Virus record (IMG/VR): IMGVR_UViG_3300042447_000382
Span: 1 to 22,729 of that record
Direction: 5' to 3' (one strand)
Source of the DNA: a virus
DNA: 22,729 nucleotides
A program made the translations under genes and the position numbers. Below are positions 1 to 6,588 of the stretch, one piece after another. The notes under the pieces are model-generated. The model made no database searches. It had not been told where the DNA came from and was given only the letters and a program-made list of their open reading frames with translations. Every line of letters begins with the position of its first letter. Within the stretch, counting starts at the first letter, position 1.

Positions 1-3000
1 AGATGCGGCATAGTAAACCGTAGAGTCTACACTACCATCTGCTTTTAAGAACTGAGAAGAAGTTCCTCCACTTTTAATAAAGGAAGTGGCTTTAATGTTT
101 CCATTAACCTCTAGTTTTTCTGTTGGTGTTGTTGTTCCTATACCTATATTGCCTGTTTCAGCCTTAATAGTCATTCTGGTAGTCATGGTACCAGAAACAT
201 TTTGCCTGAAGTATATGTCTCCATAAGGTTGTCCAGAGGTAACTAGGTATGTATTATCCAAATAAGCACCCGCTAAAGCTGGATTATATAATAAGTGAAA
301 TCCTTGAGTATCAGAAGAATTATAACTAATTTTTATTCCGTGTGTATTAGCACTTCCAACATTGTTTACTCTTAAAAATGGATCAGCTCCATTTATATGA
401 AGTTTAGAAGTTGGACTTACCGTTCCTATACCAACATTCCCACTAGCTGATGCTAAAACAGTTTCCCCAGTTGCCCTAAATTGTCCATTTACATCTAATT
501 TATACCCAACATCAGTCGTTGTACCTATAAGAAGATTACCCGTATTAACTATTGTATTCCCTCCTGCAATTACTGAAAATTGAGTAGTATTATTTCTTGC
601 AACATTTAATAATATCCAACCTGTTGCAAACGATGCCCCTGTATCTACTTTTAAAACTGTTCCACTACCTGCTGTGTTTTTTACCAATAATAATTCTCCT
701 CCTCCTGCCGATATAGAAGATTCAAAAACTACTTTACCAAAAGGAACAGATAATGCAGTAGTACTTGTTGTAGAACTACTTGATTGAATTGTAGTTTTCC
801 TTGCACCATCAACTTTAAATCCTACAATACCACCAGTTGAAACTGAAAAAACATCCCAAGCACCAATTACACTTGGGGCTTCAATACTCACTCCTCCTAA
901 ATCAGTAGTTGCATTAGAAATTAATCTAACCATAGGGGAAGTACTAGTTGAACTAGAAGTAACAACGAACCTCTTATTCACATTATCCCAAACCAACCCA
1001 TTATCCCCACCAACAACACCCGCACCTGTTCCAAATGCTACTTGACCAGTGGCGATTGATCCTGATATCCCTAGAGCTTGAGTACTCATCACCCCATTGG
1101 CATCAGCTACTACCATTCGAGTGCCTGTGCCTGCTAGATTATCTATTCTTGTAGCTCCTACTATTCGAGCAGTACCGTTTACGTCTAGTTTGAATCCTGC
1201 GTCTGTGAAAGTACCTCCATTTTGTATCAATACATTTCCCGTAGAGTTAAATATTCTAAATTTTTGAATATCCGATCCACCATAGATGCCAAAGTCACCA
1301 CTAAAAGCCTGAATACTTGAATGTCCATATCTGTTAAACCATGTTTGTACGCTTCCAGTAATAATTACAAAAGGAGATCCTGCTGGTGCTTTAACACGCA
1401 TAGCACCATCGCTAGTAATTGAAATTCCTGCTTGAGACCCATTGCTATGTTGAAGTACAAAGTTTGAGTTTGATGCTGTTGTATCATATGGAGCATCGTA
1501 AATAGATAATATTCTACCATAAGCTCTAATAGCAATGTTATTCACCCCCGTAAACGCACCATTAGTAAAGGTAGGATTGATGTCTAGTCCTACTAATACG
1601 TCATTGTTTGCTGCTGCTACTAAAGTAGTGTTTATCGACTGACCTCTTGCAATAGCAGAAATTGCAGTTTCTGAGCCCCCGAGAGTTAATTTTGTAGCCG
1701 TTGCTAGAGTTGATGTTCCTATAGCTACGTCTCCACTTGTTGTTACTAATAATATATTACCTACCGTTGTTTCTATGGCTCTAAAGTCAGCAGCGGCAGT
1801 AATAGTTGGGTTTACATATAAACCCCTAGTTATTCCATTTGCTCCTCCAGTTTGGTTGATGGTAGGGACTACTCTAAATGCTGTATAAGTTGCTGTTCCA
1901 CTTGTTGGAATAAAAGTATTAGTTGAAGCATTTGCTGCAAATGGGTCTATTGAAAATGTAAAAAAATCACCAGAGGTAGCTACAATTGGTTGACTTCTTT
2001 GTGCTATAATTCCTGTTTGTTGACTAAAAGACGTACTTAATGCAAGACTAGCAGTCGCACTAATGTTTCCAGATGAAGCGTGAAATGCAAAAGTATTTAG
2101 TGCTAGGACAGATCCGTCTCTTCTTACACTAAAAATATTTGTGCTTCCGTTAATACTTGCGTTAATAAGATTAGAACCAATACCACTTGCGGTATTAGTA
2201 ACGTCTATGTTTAATGCGGTAACATTTCCAGAAGTATTCCAAGTACCAGTTAAGTCTATAGCTCTTGTGGTATTTGCTCCAGTTACCGAATATCCAGAAA
2301 TAGTTAATGGGGTAGTATTTGCAGAACCTTGAAATCTTCCTGTACCATTAACATCTAACTTATATCCTGCATCGGTTGTAGTGTTGATTAGGACATTACC
2401 GTTTGTAGGGCTAAACCTCATATTTTCAGTTCCACCAATACCTAGAATTAATGGGTTTGATGTAGTTCCTGAAAATAAATTTGTAGTTCCTTCAGCTGTA
2501 TTATTTCTTCCTCTAAAAGTCCTTGCATAAACAAAATTCCAAACCTCGCTATTATTCCCTAAATCTTGACCAAAATTGGAGCTAGGACTTACAGTTCCTC
2601 CAAATCTAAAATCACCAGTTGTAAGCCCAGTAAGTGAAAAAAGTAATCCTGCAATGCCTGAGCCATCTGCTCTAGGCGATATAGTCCCACCCCTTCCTCC
2701 GCTCCCCAGTATAGATAATGATACTCCTGTTGTAGTTCCACCAATTCTAATTGAACCTTCAGAATGTAATGTAGTTAATGGGGTATTCGTCCCAATACCG
2801 ACTCTACCGTTAACCGTATCTGTGTAGATGAGATTGGTAGCAACTGTCAGTCCACCTACAGTAATCGCATTGGTGGTGGTGTTCCCTGCTGTGGTTACTT
2901 GTGCTAGAGTAGGTACTGAGACCAAAGGCGTACCTCCGAAGATGGTAGATATGCTTTTGTTCTTCCAAAGAGTACTTGAAGTTTCATAAACCAATAAGTC

Positions 3001-3888
3001 ATTGTTGGCCTCAGAAGCAATTTGAACTCCGTGTAATTCGTTTAACTCGTAGCCATTTTGAATATGAAGGACTATCCTACCTTGCGTAGGGTGAGAACGA
3101 GCAATATATCCGATAAATACTGCATGATTAGGTTCTGCTGGAATTGTGCTTGTAAATGCCCCAGCGGTGGTAGCAGATAACCAAACAGCATCTCCAGCCG
3201 TAAATGCCGAAGTGTCTAAGTTGTGAAGAGTTCCGTTTGTTGCAACATATCCGTCAGAGTTATTATTGATGTTTGCTACAACTATACCTATTGTTTTTGA
3301 GGAGGTGGCCTCAGTATCAGCTTGGGCTCTTAAAGCATTTGGTCTGTTACCAGTCGCTCCACTTAAATAAACTACTGTACCTTTCGTTAAGGTAGAGCCA
3401 GTAGAGTTTCTTACTATAATTTGGATGGTCTCAGCACTATCTACTACTCCGTCATTATCGACATCATACGTGCTCTTACTCATGTCCGCTCCACCACCAC
3501 CAGCAGCAGGAGTTTGATTCTCCCATTGAGAAGTAGTAGAGTTATATGTTAAGACTTGAGCATTAGCAGGTGCACTTATTGTTACGTCTGATAATCCATC
3601 AAGAGTAGTTACTCCACCTGGAACAGCTTTCCAAGTGCCATCGTCAGCTAAGTAACGATTACCTGCTCCTGTAGATCCTGTTCCCAATCTATTGGGGTCA
3701 ATAATTCCTGTTTTAATGTAAGCCGCATCAAACAACCTCCACTTAACAGGACCATCTACGGTAGCAGGAGGCATAAGGATATACCCGGCTGCCATGTAAG
3801 TTTCAGTCGTAACTCCGTCCCTAGGAGTAAGACTACGATTAATTAATATATCGTATTGTTCTTCTGGAGTTATTGGATTACTTGGCAT
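1..3888 (-). CDS. Large tail-fibre-like structural protein (3'-truncated by window edge)
   Basis: I checked by eye that the minus-strand frame from the ATG at 3888-3886 stays open to position 1, giving 1296 residues without a stop; the C-terminus lies outside the window. The N-terminus (MPSNPITPEEQYDILINRSL) leads into a Gly/Ser/Thr-rich beta-type protein. Repeated modules appear at about residues 363-382 (VGIGTNTPLTTLHSEGSIRI), 499-517 (TTTDAGYKLDVNG), 891-909 (TDAGFKLDVNG), 1121-1138 (TTTDVGYKLDVNG), 1148-1174 (GNVGIGTVSPTSKLHING) and 1235-1296 (GIGTTTPTEKLEVNG, then GGTSSQFLKADGS). In Bacteroidota phages such modules build trimeric tail fibres or side tails, and the SQFLKADG stretch often comes shortly before a C-terminal chaperone (Peptidase_S74-type) domain. 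That domain would be beyond the edge and is inference. It is the only clearly structural gene seen. A TATATTTG box lies 10 nt before the start. A host surface protein with the same repeats is the alternative. Confidence 0.88.
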   Translation of the reverse strand, partial: MPSNPITPEEQYDILINRSLTPRDGVTTETYMAAGYILMPPATVDGPVKWRLFDAAYIKTGIIDPNRLGTGSTGAGNRYLADDGTWKAVPGGVTTLDGLSDVTISAPANAQVLTYNSTTSQWENQTPAAGGGGADMSKSTYDVDNDGVVDSAETIQIIVRNSTGSTLTKGTVVYLSGATGNRPNALRAQADTEATSSKTIGIVVANINNNSDGYVATNGTLHNLDTSAFTAGDAVWLSATTAGAFTSTIPAEPNHAVFIGYIARSHPTQGRIVLHIQNGYELNELHGVQIASEANNDLLVYETSSTLWKNKSISTIFGGTPLVSVPTLAQVTTAGNTTTNAITVGGLTVATNLIYTDTVNGRVGIGTNTPLTTLHSEGSIRIGGTTTGVSLSILGSGGRGGTISPRADGSGIAGLLFSLTGLTTGDFRFGGTVSPSSNFGQDLGNNSEVWNFVYARTFRGRNNTAEGTTNLFSGTTSNPLILGIGGTENMRFSPTNGNVLINTTTDAGYKLDVNGTGRFQGSANTTPLTISGYSVTGANTTRAIDLTGTWNTSGNVTALNIDVTNTASGIGSNLINASINGSTNIFSVRRDGSVLALNTFAFHASSGNISATASLALSTSFSQQTGIIAQRSQPIVATSGDFFTFSIDPFAANASTNTFIPTSGTATYTAFRVVPTINQTGGANGITRGLYVNPTITAAADFRAIETTVGNILLVTTSGDVAIGTSTLATATKLTLGGSETAISAIARGQSINTTLVAAANNDVLVGLDINPTFTNGAFTGVNNIAIRAYGRILSIYDAPYDTTASNSNFVLQHSNGSQAGISITSDGAMRVKAPAGSPFVIITGSVQTWFNRYGHSSIQAFSGDFGIYGGSDIQKFRIFNSTGNVLIQNGGTFTDAGFKLDVNGTARIVGATRIDNLAGTGTRMVVADANGVMSTQALGISGSIATGQVAFGTGAGVVGGDNGLVWDNVNKRFVVTSSSTSTSPMVRLISNATTDLGGVSIEAPSVIGAWDVFSVSTGGIVGFKVDGARKTTIQSSSSTTSTTALSVPFGKVVFESSISAGGGELLLVKNTAGSGTVLKVDTGASFATGWILLNVARNNTTQFSVIAGGNTIVNTGNLLIGTTTDVGYKLDVNGQFRATGETVLASASGNVGIGTVSPTSKLHINGADPFLRVNNVGSANTHGIKISYNSSDTQGFHLLYNPALAGAYLDNTYLVTSGQPYGDIYFRQNVSGTMTTRMTIKAETGNIGIGTTTPTEKLEVNGNIKATSFIKSGGTSSQFLKADGSVDSTVYYAAS

Positions 3889-3930
3889 ACTTATAATACA
3901 AATATACTCCTTTACAAAAAAAAGTAAAGA
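3889..3930 (-). promoter_or_regulatory. Candidate Bacteroidota-type promoter and inverted repeat for the tail-fibre gene
   Basis: On the minus strand, TATATTTG (plus positions 3899-3906) matches the Bacteroidota -7 consensus TAnnTTTG and ends 10 nt before the ATG. The expected -33 position holds CTTT rather than TTTG, so the upstream element is weak. It is overlapped by a perfect inverted repeat, CTTTAC (3910-3915) and GTAAAG (3924-3929), around an A8 run. This could be an operator or hairpin that makes the promoter activator-dependent (inference). Confidence 0.5.
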
Positions 3931-3963
3931 ATTAACCTTTTAGATTATAATATGCTAAGGTCA

Positions 3964-3977
3964 GTCCCATTAGGGAC
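3964..3977 (-). terminator. Weak hairpin after the PRTase-like gene
   Basis: GTCCC (3964-3968) and GGGAC (3973-3977) form a 5-bp stem with an ATTA loop just downstream (minus sense) of the stop codon of the 3979-4476 gene. A competing stem uses the GTCCC at 3982-3986. There is no clear U-tract, so termination is only possible, not shown. Confidence 0.3.
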
Positions 3978-3978
3978 A

Positions 3979-4476
3979 CTAGTCCCAGTGCTTATTGTAC
4001 TCTTCCCAGTAGAACGTAGGGACTTCATTAACGTAATCTCCTACTATCTTAGATTTGAAGACAGAGTCTTTATGTTCTACTAGGGCAAGGGTTAAAATAT
4101 CCTCTTGTGCGAAGCCAACCTTTGTAAGCTCCTCTATAATCCACGTATAATTACCTCCTGTAAGGACCGCTGCTTCGACCAAAACAACCTTATCTATGAC
4201 TTTCTTCATATGAGGTGCTGTAACCTCTAGAATCCGCCTAAACGCATCCTTCTTCTCTTGAGAGTCGTCAGGGTACGCAACATCTAAAAACATATAGTGA
4301 GGAAGTTCTCCATCCCTAGAAAGACTGTGAAGGACTCTTAACCCTACAATACTGGAATAGTCAGGACTAACACAGATTACTCCTATCTTCAAAGCATCTT
4401 TCCACTCAGACGTTTCTTCCTTTACCTTACCTACTACCTCTAATAGTAATTTATTTTCTAACTCTTGGCTGATCAT
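3979..4476 (-). CDS. Phosphoribosyltransferase-like protein
   Basis: 165 residues. The segment at residues 97-114 (VVLVEAAVLTGGNYTW) resembles the PRPP-binding loop of type I phosphoribosyltransferases (hydrophobic strand, acidic pair, then TTGG/TGG). E101 and T106-G-G are present, but the second acidic residue is Ala and the loop is non-canonical, so catalytic activity is doubtful. Residues 31-50 (strand, SPDYSS, helix) and 61-66 (YMFLDV) fit the preceding alpha/beta strands. Family members salvage bases or use PRPP in nucleotide metabolism. The gene lies 90 nt upstream of the tail-fibre gene in the same direction but has its own promoter. The ATG is chosen because a consensus promoter ends only 4 nt before it and no earlier in-frame ATG follows that promoter. 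The fold assignment rests on pattern only. It may instead be an uncharacterised phage structural accessory. Confidence 0.6.
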   Translation of the reverse strand: MISQELENKLLLEVVGKVKEETSEWKDALKIGVICVSPDYSSIVGLRVLHSLSRDGELPHYMFLDVAYPDDSQEKKDAFRRILEVTAPHMKKVIDKVVLVEAAVLTGGNYTWIIEELTKVGFAQEDILTLALVEHKDSVFKSKIVGDYVNEVPTFYWEEYNKHWD

Positions 4477-4511
4477 TATACAAATATAACCCTTGAGGGA
4501 GAATAACCAAA
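4477..4511 (-). promoter_or_regulatory. Consensus Bacteroidota promoter for the PRTase-like gene
   Basis: Read on the minus strand, TTTG (plus 4508-4511), a 19-nt spacer and TATATTTG (plus 4481-4488) match the Bacteroidota primary-sigma consensus TTTG-N19..21-TAnnTTTG exactly. The ATG follows the -7 box after only 4 nt (TATA). The transcript would therefore start at or within a few bases of the initiation codon and be essentially leaderless (inference). Confidence 0.75.
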
Positions 4512-4541
4512 TAACTTAGCATTAGATAAAGTTAATTTAAT

Positions 4542-4567
4542 ACCCCCGTATTTGGGGAATTTTTTTT
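4542..4567 (+). terminator. Possible weak terminator, C4-loop-G4 plus T-run
   Basis: CCCC (4544-4547) and GGGG (4554-4557) close a 6-nt loop and are followed by AA and an eight-base T run. The stem is short and no plus-strand gene lies upstream, so it would only stop antisense read-through into the island. It also marks the left edge of the G/C-tract-rich island. Confidence 0.25.
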
Positions 4568-4637
4568 CTGAGCCCCCCGGTCATCAGATGTACGTGAGGT
4601 TGGGGGTGTCCAAATTCATATACCCCGTAGCCTTTCG

Positions 4638-4673
4638 GCATCGACGCTATCCCCCGTCGGGGAAAACCGATGC
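4638..4673 (+). repeat. Nested inverted repeat before the island ORF
   Basis: GCATCG (4638-4643) pairs with CGATGC (4668-4673), enclosing a second hairpin CCCC (4652-4655) / GGGG (4659-4662) with a GTC loop. The structure ends 20 nt before the preferred ATG at 4693. It could act as a leader hairpin; no protein or RNA family is recognised. Confidence 0.4.
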
Positions 4674-4692
4674 TCTCTTTACATATACAGAT

Positions 4693-5145
4693 ATGGGATT
4701 AAAAACAGAAAAAGAGTTTGACTTGGACGAGAACCAAATCAACTCAGAGGCTCACGCACACACGCCTCTTCAAAAAAGTGCTGATTCTTCAGATTCAAGT
4801 TCTCCGCTGGAGCCGAGAGCCGAGAGTCGCTATGCTGTCGGTGATATACGCACGGAGCCTATTCGCACCTGCGTTGCTATCATCCCTACGTCTGGCTCCA
4901 ATGCTGGGCGTCAGATGTACGTCATCAACGGCACGCACTGGACTCGTCAGGAGCCTCAGCCTACGCACAATACGCTGGTGCTTCAGTACACTTCGTGGAA
5001 GGCCAAGGACGGCTCTACCGCCTTCGGCTGGAACGTACAGGGCACGAACGTGGACGCTTTCTCGTTGACCATCGACCAGAAGATTGCGAAGGTCGTGGCC
5101 CACGATGCCTCTTATTCGCAGGCTCTGGCGCTGTTGCTGAAATAA
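4693..5145 (+). CDS. GC-rich ORFan protein in a compositional island
   Basis: 150 residues from the ATG at 4693; the frame is open upstream to 4552, but that stretch is hairpin-rich and offers only an in-frame ATG at 4588 and a TTG at 4552. The N-terminal half is Asp/Glu/Ser-rich and probably disordered (KEFDLDENQINSEAHAH, ADSSDSSSPLEPRAES). From about residue 50 the sequence becomes a compact domain (TCVAIIPTSG, GRQMYVINGTHWTRQEPQ, LVLQYTSWKAKDGSTAFGW, ending SQALALLLK). I do not recognise it. From about 4800 the codons are strongly G/C-ending (CGC, ACG, GTG, CTG), unlike the AT-rich neighbours, which suggests recent acquisition from a host or plasmid of higher GC. A strong terminator follows 10 nt after the stop. 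Plausibly a moron-type gene; function unknown. Confidence 0.6.
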   Translation: MGLKTEKEFDLDENQINSEAHAHTPLQKSADSSDSSSPLEPRAESRYAVGDIRTEPIRTCVAIIPTSGSNAGRQMYVINGTHWTRQEPQPTHNTLVLQYTSWKAKDGSTAFGWNVQGTNVDAFSLTIDQKIAKVVAHDASYSQALALLLK

Positions 5146-5154
5146 CTCCGTCAC

Positions 5155-5177
5155 GGGGGGACTTTGTCCCCCTTTTT
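5155..5177 (+). terminator. Strong rho-independent terminator of the island ORF
   Basis: GGGGGAC (5156-5162), a TTT loop and GTCCCCC (5166-5172) form a perfect 7-bp stem followed by TTTTT (5173-5177), 10 nt past the stop codon at 5143-5145. This is the clearest support that the upstream ORF is a transcribed, self-contained unit. Confidence 0.88.
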
Positions 5178-5339
5178 GCCTTCCGACAATGTCGCTGTGC
5201 GTGGTCTACGTGCGTTCTTCTCGGCAGTTGGTCTGCCTGTCGGCAGGTTTGTTTTGTGCTTACGCACTTGCTTACGCACGAGTTGCTGTCGCCAGACTTT
5301 GTGGGTTCTCAAACCCTTAAAATCTTATGAAATAATACA
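5178..5339 (+). other. GC-rich non-coding tail of the island
   Basis: No convincing gene. Visible elements are CTGCC/GGCAG around TGTC (near 5231-5245) and a tandem copy of TGCTTACGCAC separated by one T (near 5258-5280). GC content falls abruptly to AT-rich at about 5315. Reading frames that run through it have no start context or protein-like pattern. Confidence 0.5.
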
Positions 5340-5437
5340 AAAACTAAAGGTTTTTTTAGTTTTGTTTAACTTTTGGGGTCTCAGCACGGTGATTTGGGAG
5401 ACCTTCCTTGTAAAAAGTTAAACAAAACTATAGTTTT
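5340..5437 (+). repeat. Nested long inverted repeat (18-bp arms with inner hairpin)
   Basis: TAGTTTTGTTTAACTTTT (5357-5374) is perfectly complementary to AAAAGTTAAACAAAACTA (5413-5430). Between the arms, GGTCTC (5377-5382) pairs with GAGACC (5398-5403). The left arm can alternatively pair upstream (AAAACTAAA 5340-5348 with TTTAGTTTT 5355-5363), and the right arm is partly self-complementary (AAAACTATAGTTTT, 5424-5437). The mutually exclusive pairings look like a switch or a cruciform-forming site. Possible roles are a replication-initiation hairpin, a boundary of the island, or an attenuator. Confidence 0.75.
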
Positions 5438-5460
5438 TCATAATAATTTGGGTGAAAAAG

Positions 5461-5496
5461 AGGGTGAAAATGGGGGTCAACACCCCTCAGCTCCCT
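5461..5496 (+). repeat. G/C-tract hairpin
   Basis: GGGGT (5473-5477) pairs with ACCCC (5482-5486) around CAAC. Outer pairs TGA/TCA and AGGG/CCCT extend it through small internal loops. The following bases contain A and C runs rather than a T-tract, so it does not look like a terminator on the plus strand. Unknown role. Confidence 0.45.
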
Positions 5497-5559
5497 TTCT
5501 CTGGTCAAAAAAACCCCAAAAACAGGGAACTAACTATATAGAAATAGTAAAACCTTAAC

Positions 5560-5730
5560 CTTTACTCATTAGTATTAAGGGTTATTACCGTTACTATAGA
5601 GAGTATAGAGGTATACATCTTCTTTATTCAGAAGATGTCCTTTCTATTGCTAAGCAAAACTTTTGCTTGGTCGACTATGCGACCTTAAATAGCCTTTAGG
5701 CATAGTGCGTTATCTTATTATAAGATAGGT
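5560..5730 (+). promoter_or_regulatory. Hairpin-rich structured leader before the 50-aa ORF
   Basis: Four consecutive self-complementary elements fill 5615-5727: ACATCTTC/GAAGATGT (5615-5622/5631-5638, 8 bp); AAGCAAAA/TTTTGCTT (5652-5659/5661-5668); GGTCG/CGACC (5669-5673/5680-5684), whose loop ACTATG can pair with CATAGT at 5701-5706, forming an H-type pseudoknot; and TATCTTAT/ATAAGATA (5711-5718/5720-5727), ending 3 nt before the ATG at 5731. This density suggests a structured 5' leader or the 5' part of a larger RNA. No known riboswitch class is recognised. Confidence 0.6.
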
Positions 5731-5883
5731 ATGGATAAGACTATAGATTTGTCAACTTGTTCATTAGATGAACTATTGACTATTAGACAGAATGCTATTG
5801 CAATAGATAGTATAGAACTATACAGAGCCTGTGATAAGGCTATTAGTGTTCTGTACTCTAAATGCGAAAATAAGGGAGCTTAG
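5731..5883 (+). CDS. Small hypothetical protein, 50 aa
   Basis: The translation begins MDKTIDLSTCSLDELLTIRQ, continues NAIAIDSIELYRACDKAISV and ends LYSKCENKGA. The amphipathic pattern (LDELL..RQNAI..DSIELYRACDKAI) fits two helices and looks like a real small phage protein. No family is recognised. The ATG sits 3 nt after a 17-nt palindromic hairpin, and the stop codon lies inside the loop of a 7-bp GC-rich hairpin, the same arrangement seen at several genes downstream. The stretch sits between two structured non-coding blocks, so the alternative is that it is part of one long structured RNA and not translated. Confidence 0.6.
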   Translation: MDKTIDLSTCSLDELLTIRQNAIAIDSIELYRACDKAISVLYSKCENKGA

Positions 5884-5896
5884 TCTCCCTTTACTT
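5872..5896 (+). terminator. Hairpin overlapping the stop codon of the 50-aa ORF
   Basis: AAGGGAG (5872-5878) pairs perfectly with CTCCCTT (5885-5891) around CTTAGT, which contains the TAG stop at 5881-5883. It is followed by TACTTT, an imperfect U-tract, so termination may be partial. Confidence 0.6.
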
Positions 5897-5908
5897 TAAT
5901 GCATCATT

Positions 5909-6199
5909 CTATCTTCACAAGGGATAGCAGTAGTAATTGAGCTAAGGGAAATCCTTAGTAATATCAGAGTAATATCTGATGTAGACAGTAGGATACTCTC
6001 TGAAATAAGTGAGTCCAAGAAACCTTAAGTGATTAGGTCTGTCATTACTACTGAATGCAGAGTGGAGTGTTTCCTGGGACTTAGCAATCGTCAACCACAG
6101 TAAATATGTGCGTTAGGGTTACTAAGTCTACGAGACGATTAGAAATTCAATTGTAACCTAATCTTTATTTGCAGTAGCTAATGTAAATAAAAGATAAGG
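5909..6199 (+). ncRNA. Candidate structured non-coding RNA (multi-hairpin junction, pseudoknot, long hairpin)
   Basis: No gene is visible, but nearly the whole stretch pairs. A hairpin CTATC/GATAG (5909-5913/5923-5927) abuts a perfect 10-bp helix CAGTAGTAAT/ATTACTACTG (5928-5937/6044-6053). That helix encloses four hairpins: CTAAGG/CCTTAG (5942-5947/5953-5958), ATCAGA/TCTGAT (5963-5968/5975-5980), GGA..CTC/GAGTCC (5991-5998/6011-6016) and ACCT/AGGT (6022-6025/6035-6038). Then GACTTAG/CTAAGTC (6078-6084/6122-6128) and AATCGTC/GACGATT (6086-6092/6134-6140) interleave as an H-type pseudoknot around a CACA/TGTG hairpin (6096-6099/6107-6110). Finally 6157-6173 pairs with 6182-6199 in 16 bp (one wobble, one bulge, one A-A mismatch). 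It could be a functional RNA or a replication origin. No known class is recognised, and no strand-specific evidence exists beyond the downstream gene direction. Confidence 0.6.
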
Positions 6200-6390
6200 G
6201 TGCTAGATAAAAAAAATGGACGATGCTAATCTTAGCAAGTAATAATTCTCCATTACCTCATCAGACACTATGGGGAAATGAATGTGTTAAAATACAAGAT
6301 AGATCAACAAGCCTTGTATTACAATTGAATTACTTTTATACCTAAGGGTATAATACCAATTAGTATAAATTAAAACTAAACAGATATAAA
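6200..6390 (+). promoter_or_regulatory. AT-rich leader with hairpins before the first early gene
   Basis: No gene is seen. It holds TGCTAA-TC-TTAGCA (6224-6237), AATACAAG/CTTGTATT (6291-6298/6313-6320, perfect 8 bp) and TATACC/GGTATA (6337-6342/6347-6352), followed by an A-rich 30-nt stretch leading directly to the ATG at 6391. It may be the 3' part of the structured RNA or a promoter region; I find no convincing TAnnTTTG box. Confidence 0.4.
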
Positions 6391-6588
6391 ATGGAAAACT
6401 CTTTCGAACTCACTGAAGCACATACTATCATGCTAGATGGTATGGATGATGAACTTAAAGCTGCTGCTAAGCAAGTTGTTGACACCCTTGGTTACTACCA
6501 GTCTATTCAGTTCTTTATGGATGAACTTGACATGGATGATAGTAAAGCAAAACTTCTTGCTGATCTTGGGTGCTATGTAATTGAGTAA
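6391..6588 (+). CDS. Hypothetical acidic protein, 65 aa
   Basis: A small acidic, mostly helical protein (MENSFELTEAHTIMLDGMDD at the start, ending LLADLGCYVIE) with no recognised domain or membrane segment. It is the first gene of the rightward block after the structured intergenic region, and the next gene starts 3 nt after its stop, so the two are probably co-transcribed. The A-rich leader (AGATATAAA) before the ATG is the usual Bacteroidota initiation context and lacks a Shine-Dalgarno sequence. Confidence 0.7.
   Translation: MENSFELTEAHTIMLDGMDDELKAAAKQVVDTLGYYQSIQFFMDELDMDDSKAKLLADLGCYVIE

Noticed and set aside
2141-2827. Plus-strand open frames opposite the tail-fibre gene
   Set aside because: They are Pro/Val-rich shadows of the Thr/Gly-rich minus-strand protein, with no start context; the minus frame is open over the full 3888 nt.
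1-3888. Diversity-generating retroelement acting on the tail-fibre gene
   Set aside because: No reverse transcriptase and no adenine-biased template/variable repeat pair is visible in the window; the target C-terminus is outside, so it cannot be excluded for the full genome.
4795-5154. Minus-strand frame opposite the island ORF
   Set aside because: Very Arg-rich shadow of the high-GC plus-strand frame; it runs into the terminator region and has no promoter.
5178-5339. CRISPR-like repeats (TGCTTACGCAC pair)
   Set aside because: Only two adjacent copies without spacers of regular length; a short tandem duplication is sufficient.
4995-5558. Further plus-strand frames in the GC-rich island and its inverted repeat
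   Set aside because: They run through a strong terminator and hairpins, have Arg/Ser/Cys-rich out-of-frame composition and non-ATG starts.
5744-5751. TAGATTTG as an internal promoter
   Set aside because: Matches TAnnTTTG but has no TTTG at the right distance and lies inside the 50-aa ORF; expected by chance in AT-rich DNA.
6078-6199. Group I intron or tmRNA as the explanation for the pseudoknotted region
   Set aside because: I could not find the conserved P/Q/R/S elements of group I introns, flanking exon continuity, nor the tRNA-like ends and tag frame of tmRNA.
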